DNA of 64,000 bases, from positions 62,001 to 126,000 of the forward strand of contig VANK01000016.1 of NCBI GenBank assembly GCA_008682415.1. The letters run 5' to 3'. Below are positions 33,046 through 40,119 of the stretch, piece by piece. Within the stretch, counting starts at the first letter, position 1. Each line of letters begins with the position of its first letter. The notes beneath the pieces are model-generated. The model had not been told where the DNA came from, made no database searches, and saw only the letters and a program-made list of their open reading frames with translations. The translations under genes were made by a program, and so were the position numbers. Source of the DNA: Acidobacteria bacterium AB60. Lineage in GTDB: Bacteria; Acidobacteriota; Terriglobia; Terriglobales; Acidobacteriaceae.

Positions 33046-35820
33046 TTACTTGCTGGCTGTGGTCGCGGGGCGCGACATCACCTGCTCCAGCGGCGGAGAA
33101 GGTTTGGAGGTCGGACGGATCTCGTTGGGGAACGACTGGAAGTTGAACTGTTCCTTCAGGAACTGCTCGGCGTGCTCCCGCTCTTCCAGCTGCTCGGCGG
33201 GAGCCACGTTGAGATAGCGTATGTACGCTTCGCCGGCATCGTCGTTGTAACCATCGTGCTCGCGGCGCTGCGCATCCTCATAGACCTTGTGCGGCAGTTC
33301 GATGATCTTCTCCCGAATCTTGGCAATCAGCTCTTCGCGCGCGGTGTTCTCCAGCTGGTTCTGAAGCTCCTCGCGGTCAGGCAGCGTACCGTCATTCTTC
33401 ACGTGGTTCGTATCCGTGGGGTTCACGTCGCTGAGCACCACGAATTGCTTGTGCTCTTCCTTCACCACCTGGATCGGTTCTCCACGCTGGCTGCCGAAGT
33501 TGTCGTCGATGCGGAACTGCAGCACGATCCGGTTCACCACGTTATAGGTCGTCTTCTTGTAGGTATAGGGACGCGTCACATCCTCGGTGTGGTTCTTGGG
33601 CGTCGCGTCCAACTGCGTACGCGCAGCGTCCACCTTCTTCTGCGCGGCCTGCACGCTGTTGTTGGCCTCGTTCACGGCCTTCTTCTGTCCCTTGGCCTCG
33701 GCTCCCTGCAGCGCCGCCTGTGCCGTATGTAGCTCGTCCATCGCCGAGTCGTACTGGCGCAGCAGCTTGTTGTACTCATCGTTGGGCACATCGTGCGTGC
33801 CTGCCAGGAACGTGGAGTCTATCGATTCCACCGTGGGCGGCATGGAGATGTTGTGCTCCAGCACATCGCCCGCGATGGAGAAATCAGGATCGACATCGGG
33901 ATGCGTTGCGTCTCCCGATCGGACAATCTTCACCGGCATGCCGGAGGCGTCAAGGCCCGCGGCTACAGCGCTCTCCATCTGGCTGGCAAAACCTTCACTC
34001 TGACGCTGCGACGTCTGATCGCGGAACTGGACCCGCACCGAAATCTTGGAGTGCATGTCATGGGCCAGGGCAGCCAGCTTCATCTGGTCGCGCACCGCCT
34101 CAAGATTGGCGGCCTTGTACGATTCCGCTTCCTTCAGGTAGGCCCAGCCGATCTCCGTGCCCGAGCCGAGCGGCTTGGAGAGATTATGCTTCGCGCGGTC
34201 CAGGAACCAGGTCGACAGCTCGTCGCTCAGGTTCTGGATGCGGACCTGGAATCCCTGCTTGATGGTGTCGTCTGTCGAGAGATCGTAGGCATTGCCGAGA
34301 TACTTGTACGCGGTCTCGACCGCTTTCTCGTCGCCGATTCCCTTGATGGTGTCATAGAGCTGGGCGATGTCTTTGGCCTTATCCGAAGCTGCGGTGACGT
34401 ACTCGGGCGTGAGGCGGGTCAGGTCGTCTTTCACGATCGTCTGCTGCCGAACCGGCAGGCTGGCCAGCACCTCGTACGCGGGAATCATGTCGTGCTGCTG
34501 TTCGTAATTCTTGCTCTTCTCCAGAGCAGATTTGGCCGCCGCATCGTCCTGTGCCGCCGCATACTCCTTTTCCACGTTTTCCAGCGCAGCGCGCGCGTCC
34601 TGCGTATCCCTGGCACCGAGAGCATTGCGATAGGCGGCGATGGCGGCCTGCCAGTCCTTTGTGGCATCCAACTCCTGGCCCTGCACGAAATACGCGTCGT
34701 AGGCGCCATTCAGGATCGCGGCAATACGCGGCTCTTCCCCGGCAAACTGCCGATAGGGCTGGATCGCCTTCAGCGACTCCTCCCAGCTCTTCTTCTCGGC
34801 AGCCGTCTGCGCAGCGCGCACGGATGATTCGAAGGCATCCGTATCCTTCGCCAGATCCGCCTGCAACTTGCTGAGAGGAGCAAAGGTCGGACTAACGTCG
34901 GCAATGGCGGTGGCATAAGCACCGGCAACCTTGAGGTGGCTGTAGCCCGCAGCGGGTGTCGTCAAGGAAGCGTGGTAGGCGGTCAGCTCGGTCTCGGCCT
35001 TGTCCACCAGTTGCTGAAGACTCGCCTTGATCTCGCCTGCCAGCTTGGTGTCGCGCTCCGAACCGGGCAGAAGCGCATGCACCCGTACCTGCTGCGCGAG
35101 AGCGGCCTTCAGCTCCGCGTACGCCGGGGTGGCACCCGCGGCCGAGGCCCGATAGGAGTTGAGCGAGGCATCGCCCGCATCCGCGCACAGCCCGGCGAGT
35201 GCTTGCTTCGCCGTATCGGTGTGGGGAGCCGCCGGATATTTGGACAGGTATTTCTGCCAGCCATCCTGCGAGCCGACGCGCTCCGCAAGAAGGTAGTCCG
35301 CCTTCTCCAGATCGGGCGCCAGCGTGAATACCAGCTTGACCCCTTTCTTGATGGGCTGGGCCGCGGACGCATCTGCCGCTCCTTCGGTGATCGCCCTGCC
35401 GCGAAGGTCCGCCATGTCCGCAATTGCGGCCGCCGTAAACGTCGCGTTGTGTTCGAACTTGATGTTCTCCGGCAGCACGCAGATCGCCTGTCCGTCTGCG
35501 GGGTGATACCGAAGGACTCCGCCTGCATCGCGTTCCAGGGTGGCGCCTGCCACGATGGTCAGCTTCGGCAGCTTTCCATACGTAGACTTGTCGATCGCGT
35601 TTGCCTCTGCCGACGCGCAACTGCGCAGCTCCGTCTTGCCGTTGAGAAGCACGTCCGCCAACTGCACATAAGCGGGTCCGGAGGGCCCGTCATACAGCTC
35701 AATGGCATTGATGGAGGGCCCTTTGGCGAAGGCAGCGACCGGCGAGATTCCAAGAGCAGTCACAACGGCAATCAACGCAGAGGACGAGGTCCTGGACCTC
35801 GACACGAAGGCGGATGTCAT
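33046..35820 (-). CDS. Large exported helical protein of unknown function
   Basis: A 924-residue protein with signal peptide (about 1-32, cleaved near VAAFAKG). The N-terminal 110 residues look beta-rich (LPKLTIVAGATLERDAGG). Residues about 170-560 form helical hairpins with TPR-like spacing. Residues 690-725 are coiled coil (ELHTAQAALQGAEAKG... QAAQKKVDAARTQLDA). A beta segment and a helical C-terminus follow. No catalytic motif recognised. First gene of a two-gene operon with the kinase, and divergent from a membrane protein whose C-terminal exported part is also TPR-like. Confidence 0.8.
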   Translation of the reverse strand: MTSAFVSRSRTSSSALIAVVTALGISPVAAFAKGPSINAIELYDGPSGPAYVQLADVLLNGKTELRSCASAEANAIDKSTYGKLPKLTIVAGATLERDAGGVLRYHPADGQAICVLPENIKFEHNATFTAAAIADMADLRGRAITEGAADASAAQPIKKGVKLVFTLAPDLEKADYLLAERVGSQDGWQKYLSKYPAAPHTDTAKQALAGLCADAGDASLNSYRASAAGATPAYAELKAALAQQVRVHALLPGSERDTKLAGEIKASLQQLVDKAETELTAYHASLTTPAAGYSHLKVAGAYATAIADVSPTFAPLSKLQADLAKDTDAFESSVRAAQTAAEKKSWEESLKAIQPYRQFAGEEPRIAAILNGAYDAYFVQGQELDATKDWQAAIAAYRNALGARDTQDARAALENVEKEYAAAQDDAAAKSALEKSKNYEQQHDMIPAYEVLASLPVRQQTIVKDDLTRLTPEYVTAASDKAKDIAQLYDTIKGIGDEKAVETAYKYLGNAYDLSTDDTIKQGFQVRIQNLSDELSTWFLDRAKHNLSKPLGSGTEIGWAYLKEAESYKAANLEAVRDQMKLAALAHDMHSKISVRVQFRDQTSQRQSEGFASQMESAVAAGLDASGMPVKIVRSGDATHPDVDPDFSIAGDVLEHNISMPPTVESIDSTFLAGTHDVPNDEYNKLLRQYDSAMDELHTAQAALQGAEAKGQKKAVNEANNSVQAAQKKVDAARTQLDATPKNHTEDVTRPYTYKKTTYNVVNRIVLQFRIDDNFGSQRGEPIQVVKEEHKQFVVLSDVNPTDTNHVKNDGTLPDREELQNQLENTAREELIAKIREKIIELPHKVYEDAQRREHDGYNDDAGEAYIRYLNVAPAEQLEEREHAEQFLKEQFNFQSFPNEIRPTSKPSPPLEQVMSRPATTASK

Positions 35821-36077
35821 ACGTTTCCCCTAGAGAACGTCCACAATGATATGTCCCACGGCCCAGTCCGCGGCGTTTCGAAAAACGAGAGCTTTCGGAG
35901 ATTGCGGTCCGGTCTCGACCGGGCGACACCCCGCCGTGAGGGGCGGCAAGGTGCAGCAACGGCGGCCTTTGCGACCGCTCGCCATGGCTGCTAAAATACC
36001 ACCTCCGCCGGAAGGGTGCAATAAAATTACCTCTCTGACCAACCGGAGCGGAAAAGGGGCGCGCGCAGGCACACCGC

Positions 36078-37283
36078 ATGGCCAATACCAACAAGGATCG
36101 AGTGCCTGACGAGACGCTCGTGCGCTCAACCATGCCCGGAGTGTCCCCGGCCGGTTCCCAGTCCGGCGCGCTGTTTGTCCGGCTATGGGCGGGCCCCGGG
36201 AAACGGCTGGACTGCCGCCCAGCGAAAAGCAGTCCCCCTCTGCTTGGCCTCGTGCTCGACCTGGTCCACGCCTCCGGTGGATCCACCGGCGCCGAGAATG
36301 CTGATCACCTTGCTGCCTTTTTTCCCGATCTTGTGAGCGGACTGCAGTGCGCGCGTCGGATCCAATGGGCCTTGGAAGGCCTGACCGAGTACGAGTCTTT
36401 TCGCGGCGCGGCGGCCGCCATGATTGTAGACGCGCGTGAATCAGCCGCCAGTCTGCAGGAGTCTTCGCCGCAGGAATGGGAGGGCGCCGAAGCCGGAAAG
36501 ATCCTGCTGAGATCCAAGGCGTGCAGCGTCCTCGAAGGGGGTCCCGGCATCAGCCTCGGCGAGGTCACCGCCTCCGGCTGCCGGGATTGGGAATGGAAGT
36601 CCGCCGCCCCCAATGCCGGCTTTGGAGCAGACGAGCAGGCGGTTTTGACCATGCTCCAGAACGCCGGCCTGCGCGATCCCGCGTCAGCAATCCCGACCCC
36701 GCACCCGGAAGAGTCCGCCGGCGCGGCAACACGGGTCTTCACGCCGGCCGCGGCGCGGGCCTTCGCGGCTGACGACACCCCCTCCAGCGCGCGCAAGCTG
36801 CTGAGCGTCCCCATGATGGCCGCTGCCGGCGCTGTGGTGCTCATCATCGTGGTCCTCGCATTTGTACTCACCCGCAAGTCGACGGTGCAGAGCGCAGTGC
36901 CGGCTCCGAGCGCGGCCTCCCAGGAAGCTCATCCTGCGCCCGTTCAAACCCCATCCGCCCCCTCGAGCCCTCCTGCCGCTCCCGCCCGCGCGGGATCGAA
37001 CCCAGCCTCCGCGAAACATGGCAAGCTGGGCGAACTCTCCCGGAAAAGCACAACCCCGGACAAAGCGCCTCCCCCGCTGCCTGCGGTGCACTGCGATCTG
37101 ACCGAGGAGGAGATACAGCGGTCACTTGCGCGGGCCGAGCGATACACGCATGATGGCGACCTGCCGGACGCCAAGGCCGCCTATCAGCACGTGGTCGGCT
37201 GCCCGTCAGCGCGCGACCGCGCTTTGCAGGGGCTGAACCGGATTCAGCGCATGGAGGCGCAGGGCGGTTCGCCCAACGAGTAA
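36078..37283 (+). CDS. Single-pass membrane protein with cytosolic and TPR-like extracytoplasmic parts
   Basis: A 401-residue protein without signal peptide. The N-terminal 240 residues are predicted cytosolic and faintly resemble the fold of nucleotide-cyclase-like regulators (FFPDLVSGLQCARRIQWALEG), but no catalytic residues are visible. One transmembrane helix (about 245-265, MMAAAGAVVLIIVVLAFVLT) is followed by an Ala/Pro/Ser linker and a C-terminal helical hairpin, LARAERYTHDGDLPDAKAAYQ. Divergently transcribed from the exported-protein/kinase operon across a 257-bp gap, so coregulation is plausible. Function unknown. Confidence 0.72.
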   Translation: MANTNKDRVPDETLVRSTMPGVSPAGSQSGALFVRLWAGPGKRLDCRPAKSSPPLLGLVLDLVHASGGSTGAENADHLAAFFPDLVSGLQCARRIQWALEGLTEYESFRGAAAAMIVDARESAASLQESSPQEWEGAEAGKILLRSKACSVLEGGPGISLGEVTASGCRDWEWKSAAPNAGFGADEQAVLTMLQNAGLRDPASAIPTPHPEESAGAATRVFTPAAARAFAADDTPSSARKLLSVPMMAAAGAVVLIIVVLAFVLTRKSTVQSAVPAPSAASQEAHPAPVQTPSAPSSPPAAPARAGSNPASAKHGKLGELSRKSTTPDKAPPPLPAVHCDLTEEEIQRSLARAERYTHDGDLPDAKAAYQHVVGCPSARDRALQGLNRIQRMEAQGGSPNE

Positions 37284-37324
37284 CCGCCGAAACTCGCCAC
37301 GGGGGGACTCGCCAGCGAAACCGG

Positions 37325-37366
37325 TTGACAAGCTACCGCTGTTGGGATACTTTGCAATACAAAGTG
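37325..37366 (+). promoter_or_regulatory. Promoter with overlapping palindromic operator (copy 1)
   Basis: TTGACA at 37325-37330, a 17-bp spacer and TACTTT at 37348-37353. An inverted repeat, ATACTTTG-CAATA-CAAAGTG (37347-37366), covers the -10 and would block polymerase when bound. The same operator recurs at 38387-38407. The winged-helix protein encoded at 37983 is the obvious candidate ligand. Confidence 0.78.
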
Positions 37367-37374
37367 AGAGCGCG

Positions 37375-37993
37375 TTGACCGACCTCAACAAAGCCCTTGG
37401 CGACATCAGCAGCATCCGCAGGCAGATGGCCCGCAGCACCGAATTTCGGGGGCTACGGGCCTGCAACTCTGGCCGCGACAGGACTGTTTGCCTTCATCGC
37501 GGCCGCGGCGCAGACACGCTGGCTTGCCGATCCCGCCAATCACATCCGGTTCTATTTGGCGATTTGGGGGTCGACGGCGCTGGTTTCGGCCTGTTTGATT
37601 GCAACCCAGATGTATGCGCGCACGCGCCGCATCCACTCCGGGATGGCCGACGAGATGATCCGCATGGCGGCCGAGCAGTTCCTCCCGGCGGCCGGAGCCG
37701 GAGCGCTCCTGACCCTCGTGTTGCTGATGTATGTCCCTACCGCGCTCTGGATGCTGCCGGGCCTCTGGCAGATCACCTTCAGCCTCGGCGTGTTTGCATC
37801 GTGCCGCTTTCTTCCACGTCCCATGATCGCGGCAGGAGCGTGGTACCTGTTCACCGGCTTGTTCTGCATTGCATTGGCCGATGGACGGGCCTTGTCTCCC
37901 TGGACCATGGGGATCTCCTATGGCGGAGGGCAGCTACTGGTCGCCGCCGTTCTCGTTCTCGCCCGCCGGGAGGAAGCCGAAGATGAAGAGTAA
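37375..37993 (+). pseudogene. Conserved multi-pass membrane protein, interrupted by a +1 frameshift
   Basis: The N-terminus is read from TTG 37375 (LTDLNKALGDISSIRRQMAR, then STEFRG). The rest continues one frame over as YGPATLAATGLFAFIAAAAQ to the stop at 37993. Joining them needs removal of one G from the five-G run at about 37448-37452 (GAATTTCGGGGGCTAC). The repaired product is 205 residues with four to five transmembrane helices and conserved FLPAAGAGALLT, MLPGLWQITFSLGVFASCRF and LSPWTMGISYGGGQLLVA. Homologs next to a similar regulator occur in other phyla, from memory. Sequencing error or real mutation are both possible. GAGAG precedes the start. Confidence 0.78.
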
Positions 37994-38372
37994 GACTCCG
38001 TCTCATGAGGGCCGCTTCGCGTACGAAGGACTCGATCGCGTCATCCACGAACGGGCGCGGCTGAGCGTGCTGACATCGCTCATCACTCATCCGAAGGGTG
38101 TCTCCTTCGGCGACCTGAAGCAGCTGTGCTCTCTCACCGACGGCAATCTCAACCGGCATCTCCGCGTCCTCGAAGACGCCAGGATGGTCGCCATCCAAAA
38201 AGGACATGATCGCAACCGCCCGCAGACGATATGCCGCATCACCGCCTCGGGACAGAAGCGTTATCTGGAATACCTGCAAACTCTGGAGCAGGTGGTGCGC
38301 GACGCCGCGCAGGGCAATGCAGAGGAGGCGAAGCCGGCGCTCCTCACCGGCCTGGCACCCTCCAAAGCCTGA
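37983..38372 (+). CDS. Winged-helix transcriptional regulator (HTH_34-like)
   Basis: A 129-residue cytosolic regulator. The winged helix covers residues about 15-95: RLSVLTSLITHPKGVSFGDL, LCSLTDGNLNRHLRVLEDAR and a wing ending ICRITASGQKRYLEYL. This is the MarR/ArsR-like family with the winged-helix DNA-binding Pfam family HTH_34. It overlaps the preceding membrane-protein gene by 11 bp, with GGAAG upstream of the ATG. Twin palindromes before the operon and before uppS suggest it represses both. No ligand-binding domain is evident beyond the short C-terminal helix. Confidence 0.88.
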   Translation: MKSKTPSHEGRFAYEGLDRVIHERARLSVLTSLITHPKGVSFGDLKQLCSLTDGNLNRHLRVLEDARMVAIQKGHDRNRPQTICRITASGQKRYLEYLQTLEQVVRDAAQGNAEEAKPALLTGLAPSKA

Positions 38373-38386
38373 TTTTTTGGGTCCCA

Positions 38387-38407
38387 ATACTTTGCAGTAC
38401 AAAGTAT
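38387..38407 (+). promoter_or_regulatory. Palindromic operator (copy 2) before uppS
   Basis: A perfect inverted repeat ATACTTTG-CAGTA-CAAAGTAT, 28 bp before the uppS ATG. It differs from copy 1 (37347-37366) at one spacer base and the outer positions. Two such exact sites within 1.1 kb around one regulator gene strongly indicate a local regulon. Confidence 0.85.
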
Positions 38408-38435
38408 CAATCATCTGGGCCCGAGGTAATGTGAA

Positions 38436-39173
38436 ATGACGCGCAGTGTTCCTGCAGGACTCCACGTAGCCATCATCATGGACGGAAACGGCCGGTGGGC
38501 AACCCGGCGCGGGCTGCCGCGGGTCGCCGGCCATCGCGCTGGACTGGCAACTGCCAAGAGGATCGTGGAGCACGCTCCCGACATCGGCGTCTCCTGCCTG
38601 ACGCTCTACGCCTTTTCTGCCGATAACTGGCGGCGCCCCGAAGCCGAGGTCCATGCGATCTTCTGGTTGCTGCGCGCCTTCCTGCGGTTACAGACCGACC
38701 GTCTGCGCGAACGAGGAGCACGCCTGCAGGTGATTGGCCGGCGCGACCGTCTCCCGGAAAAGGTGCTTCGCGTCATCGAAACTTCCGAGGCCGCAACGGC
38801 GGCTGGAACGCGGATCCATCTGCGCGTCGCCATCGACTACTCGTCCCGTGACTCCATTGTCCGCGCCGCTTGCGCTGGGGCCCTCAACCACCCCATCGAA
38901 CCCGACCGGCTTCGCCCTTACCTCACCCAGGCGCTCACCGCCGAAAGCGGCGAAGTCGATCTGCTGATCCGAACGGGCGGCGAGAAGCGCCTGTCGGACT
39001 TCCTGCTGTGGGAGTCGGCCTATGCCGAACTCCTGTTCACCGACCGCATGTGGCCCGACTTCAACGAAGCCGACCTTGATGCGGCAGTGGACGACTTCCG
39101 CCACCGGGAGCGCCGGTTCGGCGGCGTTCCCACTAGCTCATCGGCTCGCCAAGCAACTGTTTCCTCGTACTGA
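38436..39173 (+). CDS. uppS: Cis-prenyltransferase, UppS family (probable second copy)
   Basis: A 245-residue cytosolic prenyl transferase. Family motifs are intact: HVAIIMDGNGRWATRRG (catalytic Asp), GHRAGLATAKRIVE, LTLYAFSADNWRRP, RVAIDYSSRDSIV and LLIRTGGEKRLSDFLLWES near residue 190. The last motif has SDFLLWE where housekeeping enzymes have SNFLLWQ. Housekeeping uppS usually sits beside cdsA/dxr; here it sits with a regulator and membrane proteins under a palindromic operator. It probably makes a polyprenyl diphosphate under specific conditions. Confidence 0.9.
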   Translation: MTRSVPAGLHVAIIMDGNGRWATRRGLPRVAGHRAGLATAKRIVEHAPDIGVSCLTLYAFSADNWRRPEAEVHAIFWLLRAFLRLQTDRLRERGARLQVIGRRDRLPEKVLRVIETSEAATAAGTRIHLRVAIDYSSRDSIVRAACAGALNHPIEPDRLRPYLTQALTAESGEVDLLIRTGGEKRLSDFLLWESAYAELLFTDRMWPDFNEADLDAAVDDFRHRERRFGGVPTSSSARQATVSSY

Positions 39174-39194
39174 CTCCTCCCACGGAACCCGCTC

Positions 39195-39689
39195 ATGTCC
39201 GGCGACAAGCACATCTCTCGCATTCGCTTCTGGCTCGCAATTTTCATCGGCGGCCTGCTGCTGAGCGGAATCACGGCGTTCCCATTGCAGTCCGAATTAT
39301 CGTGGCTCATCGGCGCCTTGCGAGCCAGTCCCCTGCAGAATCCAGCCCAGACACTCCATCTGCTCCCCTGGCTGGAACGAGTCGGAGCGGCGTTGGCCGA
39401 TACGAACGCTCGCTATCCGTTTCTTGCCTACGGGACCGATTGGCTGGCCTTCGCGCATCTTGTGATCGCCGTTGCGTTTCTCGGGCCCTTTCTGGAACCG
39501 GTGCGAAACAAGTGGGTCATTCAGTTCGGCCTCATCGCCTGCGCCTCCGTCCTTCCCCTGGCCTTGATCGCCGGCCCTATCCGCGGGATTCCGCTTCCCT
39601 GGCGTCTTATCGACTGCAGCTTTGGCGTCTTCGGCAGCATCCCGCTCTGCCTCTGCCTGCGCTCGATCCATGCCCTGGAACGCAGCTAA
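39195..39689 (+). CDS. Four-helix membrane protein of unknown function
   Basis: A 164-residue inner-membrane protein, 21 bp after uppS. Hydrophobic segments lie at about 10-30, 80-98, 108-126 and 140-156. A conserved-looking loop YGTDWLAFAHLVIAVAF precedes the second helix, and KWVIQFGLIACASVLPLALI and RLIDCSFGVFGSIPL follow. No catalytic motif recognised. Position suggests cotranscription with uppS and a role tied to the prenyl product or its membrane; that is inference. Confidence 0.8.
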   Translation: MSGDKHISRIRFWLAIFIGGLLLSGITAFPLQSELSWLIGALRASPLQNPAQTLHLLPWLERVGAALADTNARYPFLAYGTDWLAFAHLVIAVAFLGPFLEPVRNKWVIQFGLIACASVLPLALIAGPIRGIPLPWRLIDCSFGVFGSIPLCLCLRSIHALERS

Positions 39690-39722
39690 AACGATGCTCT
39701 GCTGCAACCCGAAAATCTCCTG

Positions 39723-39751
39723 TTGACATCCGACCCGAACCGGAGGATACT
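39723..39751 (+). promoter_or_regulatory. Promoter of the padR-ADOP operon
   Basis: TTGACA at 39723-39728, a 17-bp spacer and GATACT at 39746-39751. A small inverted repeat GGAG-GATA-CTCC (39742-39753) overlaps the -10 and may be the PadR target. The ATG follows only 8 bp later, so the transcript would have almost no leader. Confidence 0.55.
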
Positions 39752-39759
39752 CCTGTCGT

Positions 39760-40119
39760 ATGCCGACCCGAAAGGACGACTCCGAACGCCTCTTCCTTCT
39801 CCAGGGCACCCTCGACCTCCTCATCCTGCGCGTCCTCCTGTTCGGCGCCTGTCACGGCCAGGGAATCGCGCGCGCCATTCAGCGCCAGTCGCAGGACGTC
39901 TTCTTCGTCGACCACGGTTCCCTCTACCTCGCCCTCCAGAGACTGGAAGATGGCGATCTGATCAGTGCCGAGTGGGGCGTCTCGGAGAACAACCGCAAGG
40001 CCCGCTACTACACCCTCACCAAGAAGGGCCGCGCCCAGCTCACAGAAAAGTCGAGCCAGTGGCAAAAGCTCGCCAAAGCAATGGAGATGGTTTTGACCAC
40101 CGCGCCCGAGGAGGCTTGA
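39760..40119 (+). CDS. PadR-family transcriptional regulator
   Basis: A 119-residue regulator. The PadR fold is clear: LLQGTLDLLILRVLLFGACHGQGIARAI, HGSLYLALQRLEDGDLISAEWG and RKARYYTLTKKGRAQL. It is the acidobacterial type that accompanies ADOP permeases, and the next gene starts at the base after its stop (TGA then GTG). It probably represses its own operon in response to an unknown stress or ligand. Confidence 0.93.
   Translation: MPTRKDDSERLFLLQGTLDLLILRVLLFGACHGQGIARAIQRQSQDVFFVDHGSLYLALQRLEDGDLISAEWGVSENNRKARYYTLTKKGRAQLTEKSSQWQKLAKAMEMVLTTAPEEA

Noticed and set aside
36078..37283. Adenylate/guanylate cyclase
   Set aside because: The N-terminal region has only a vague resemblance; none of the metal-binding Asp or transition-state residues can be placed.
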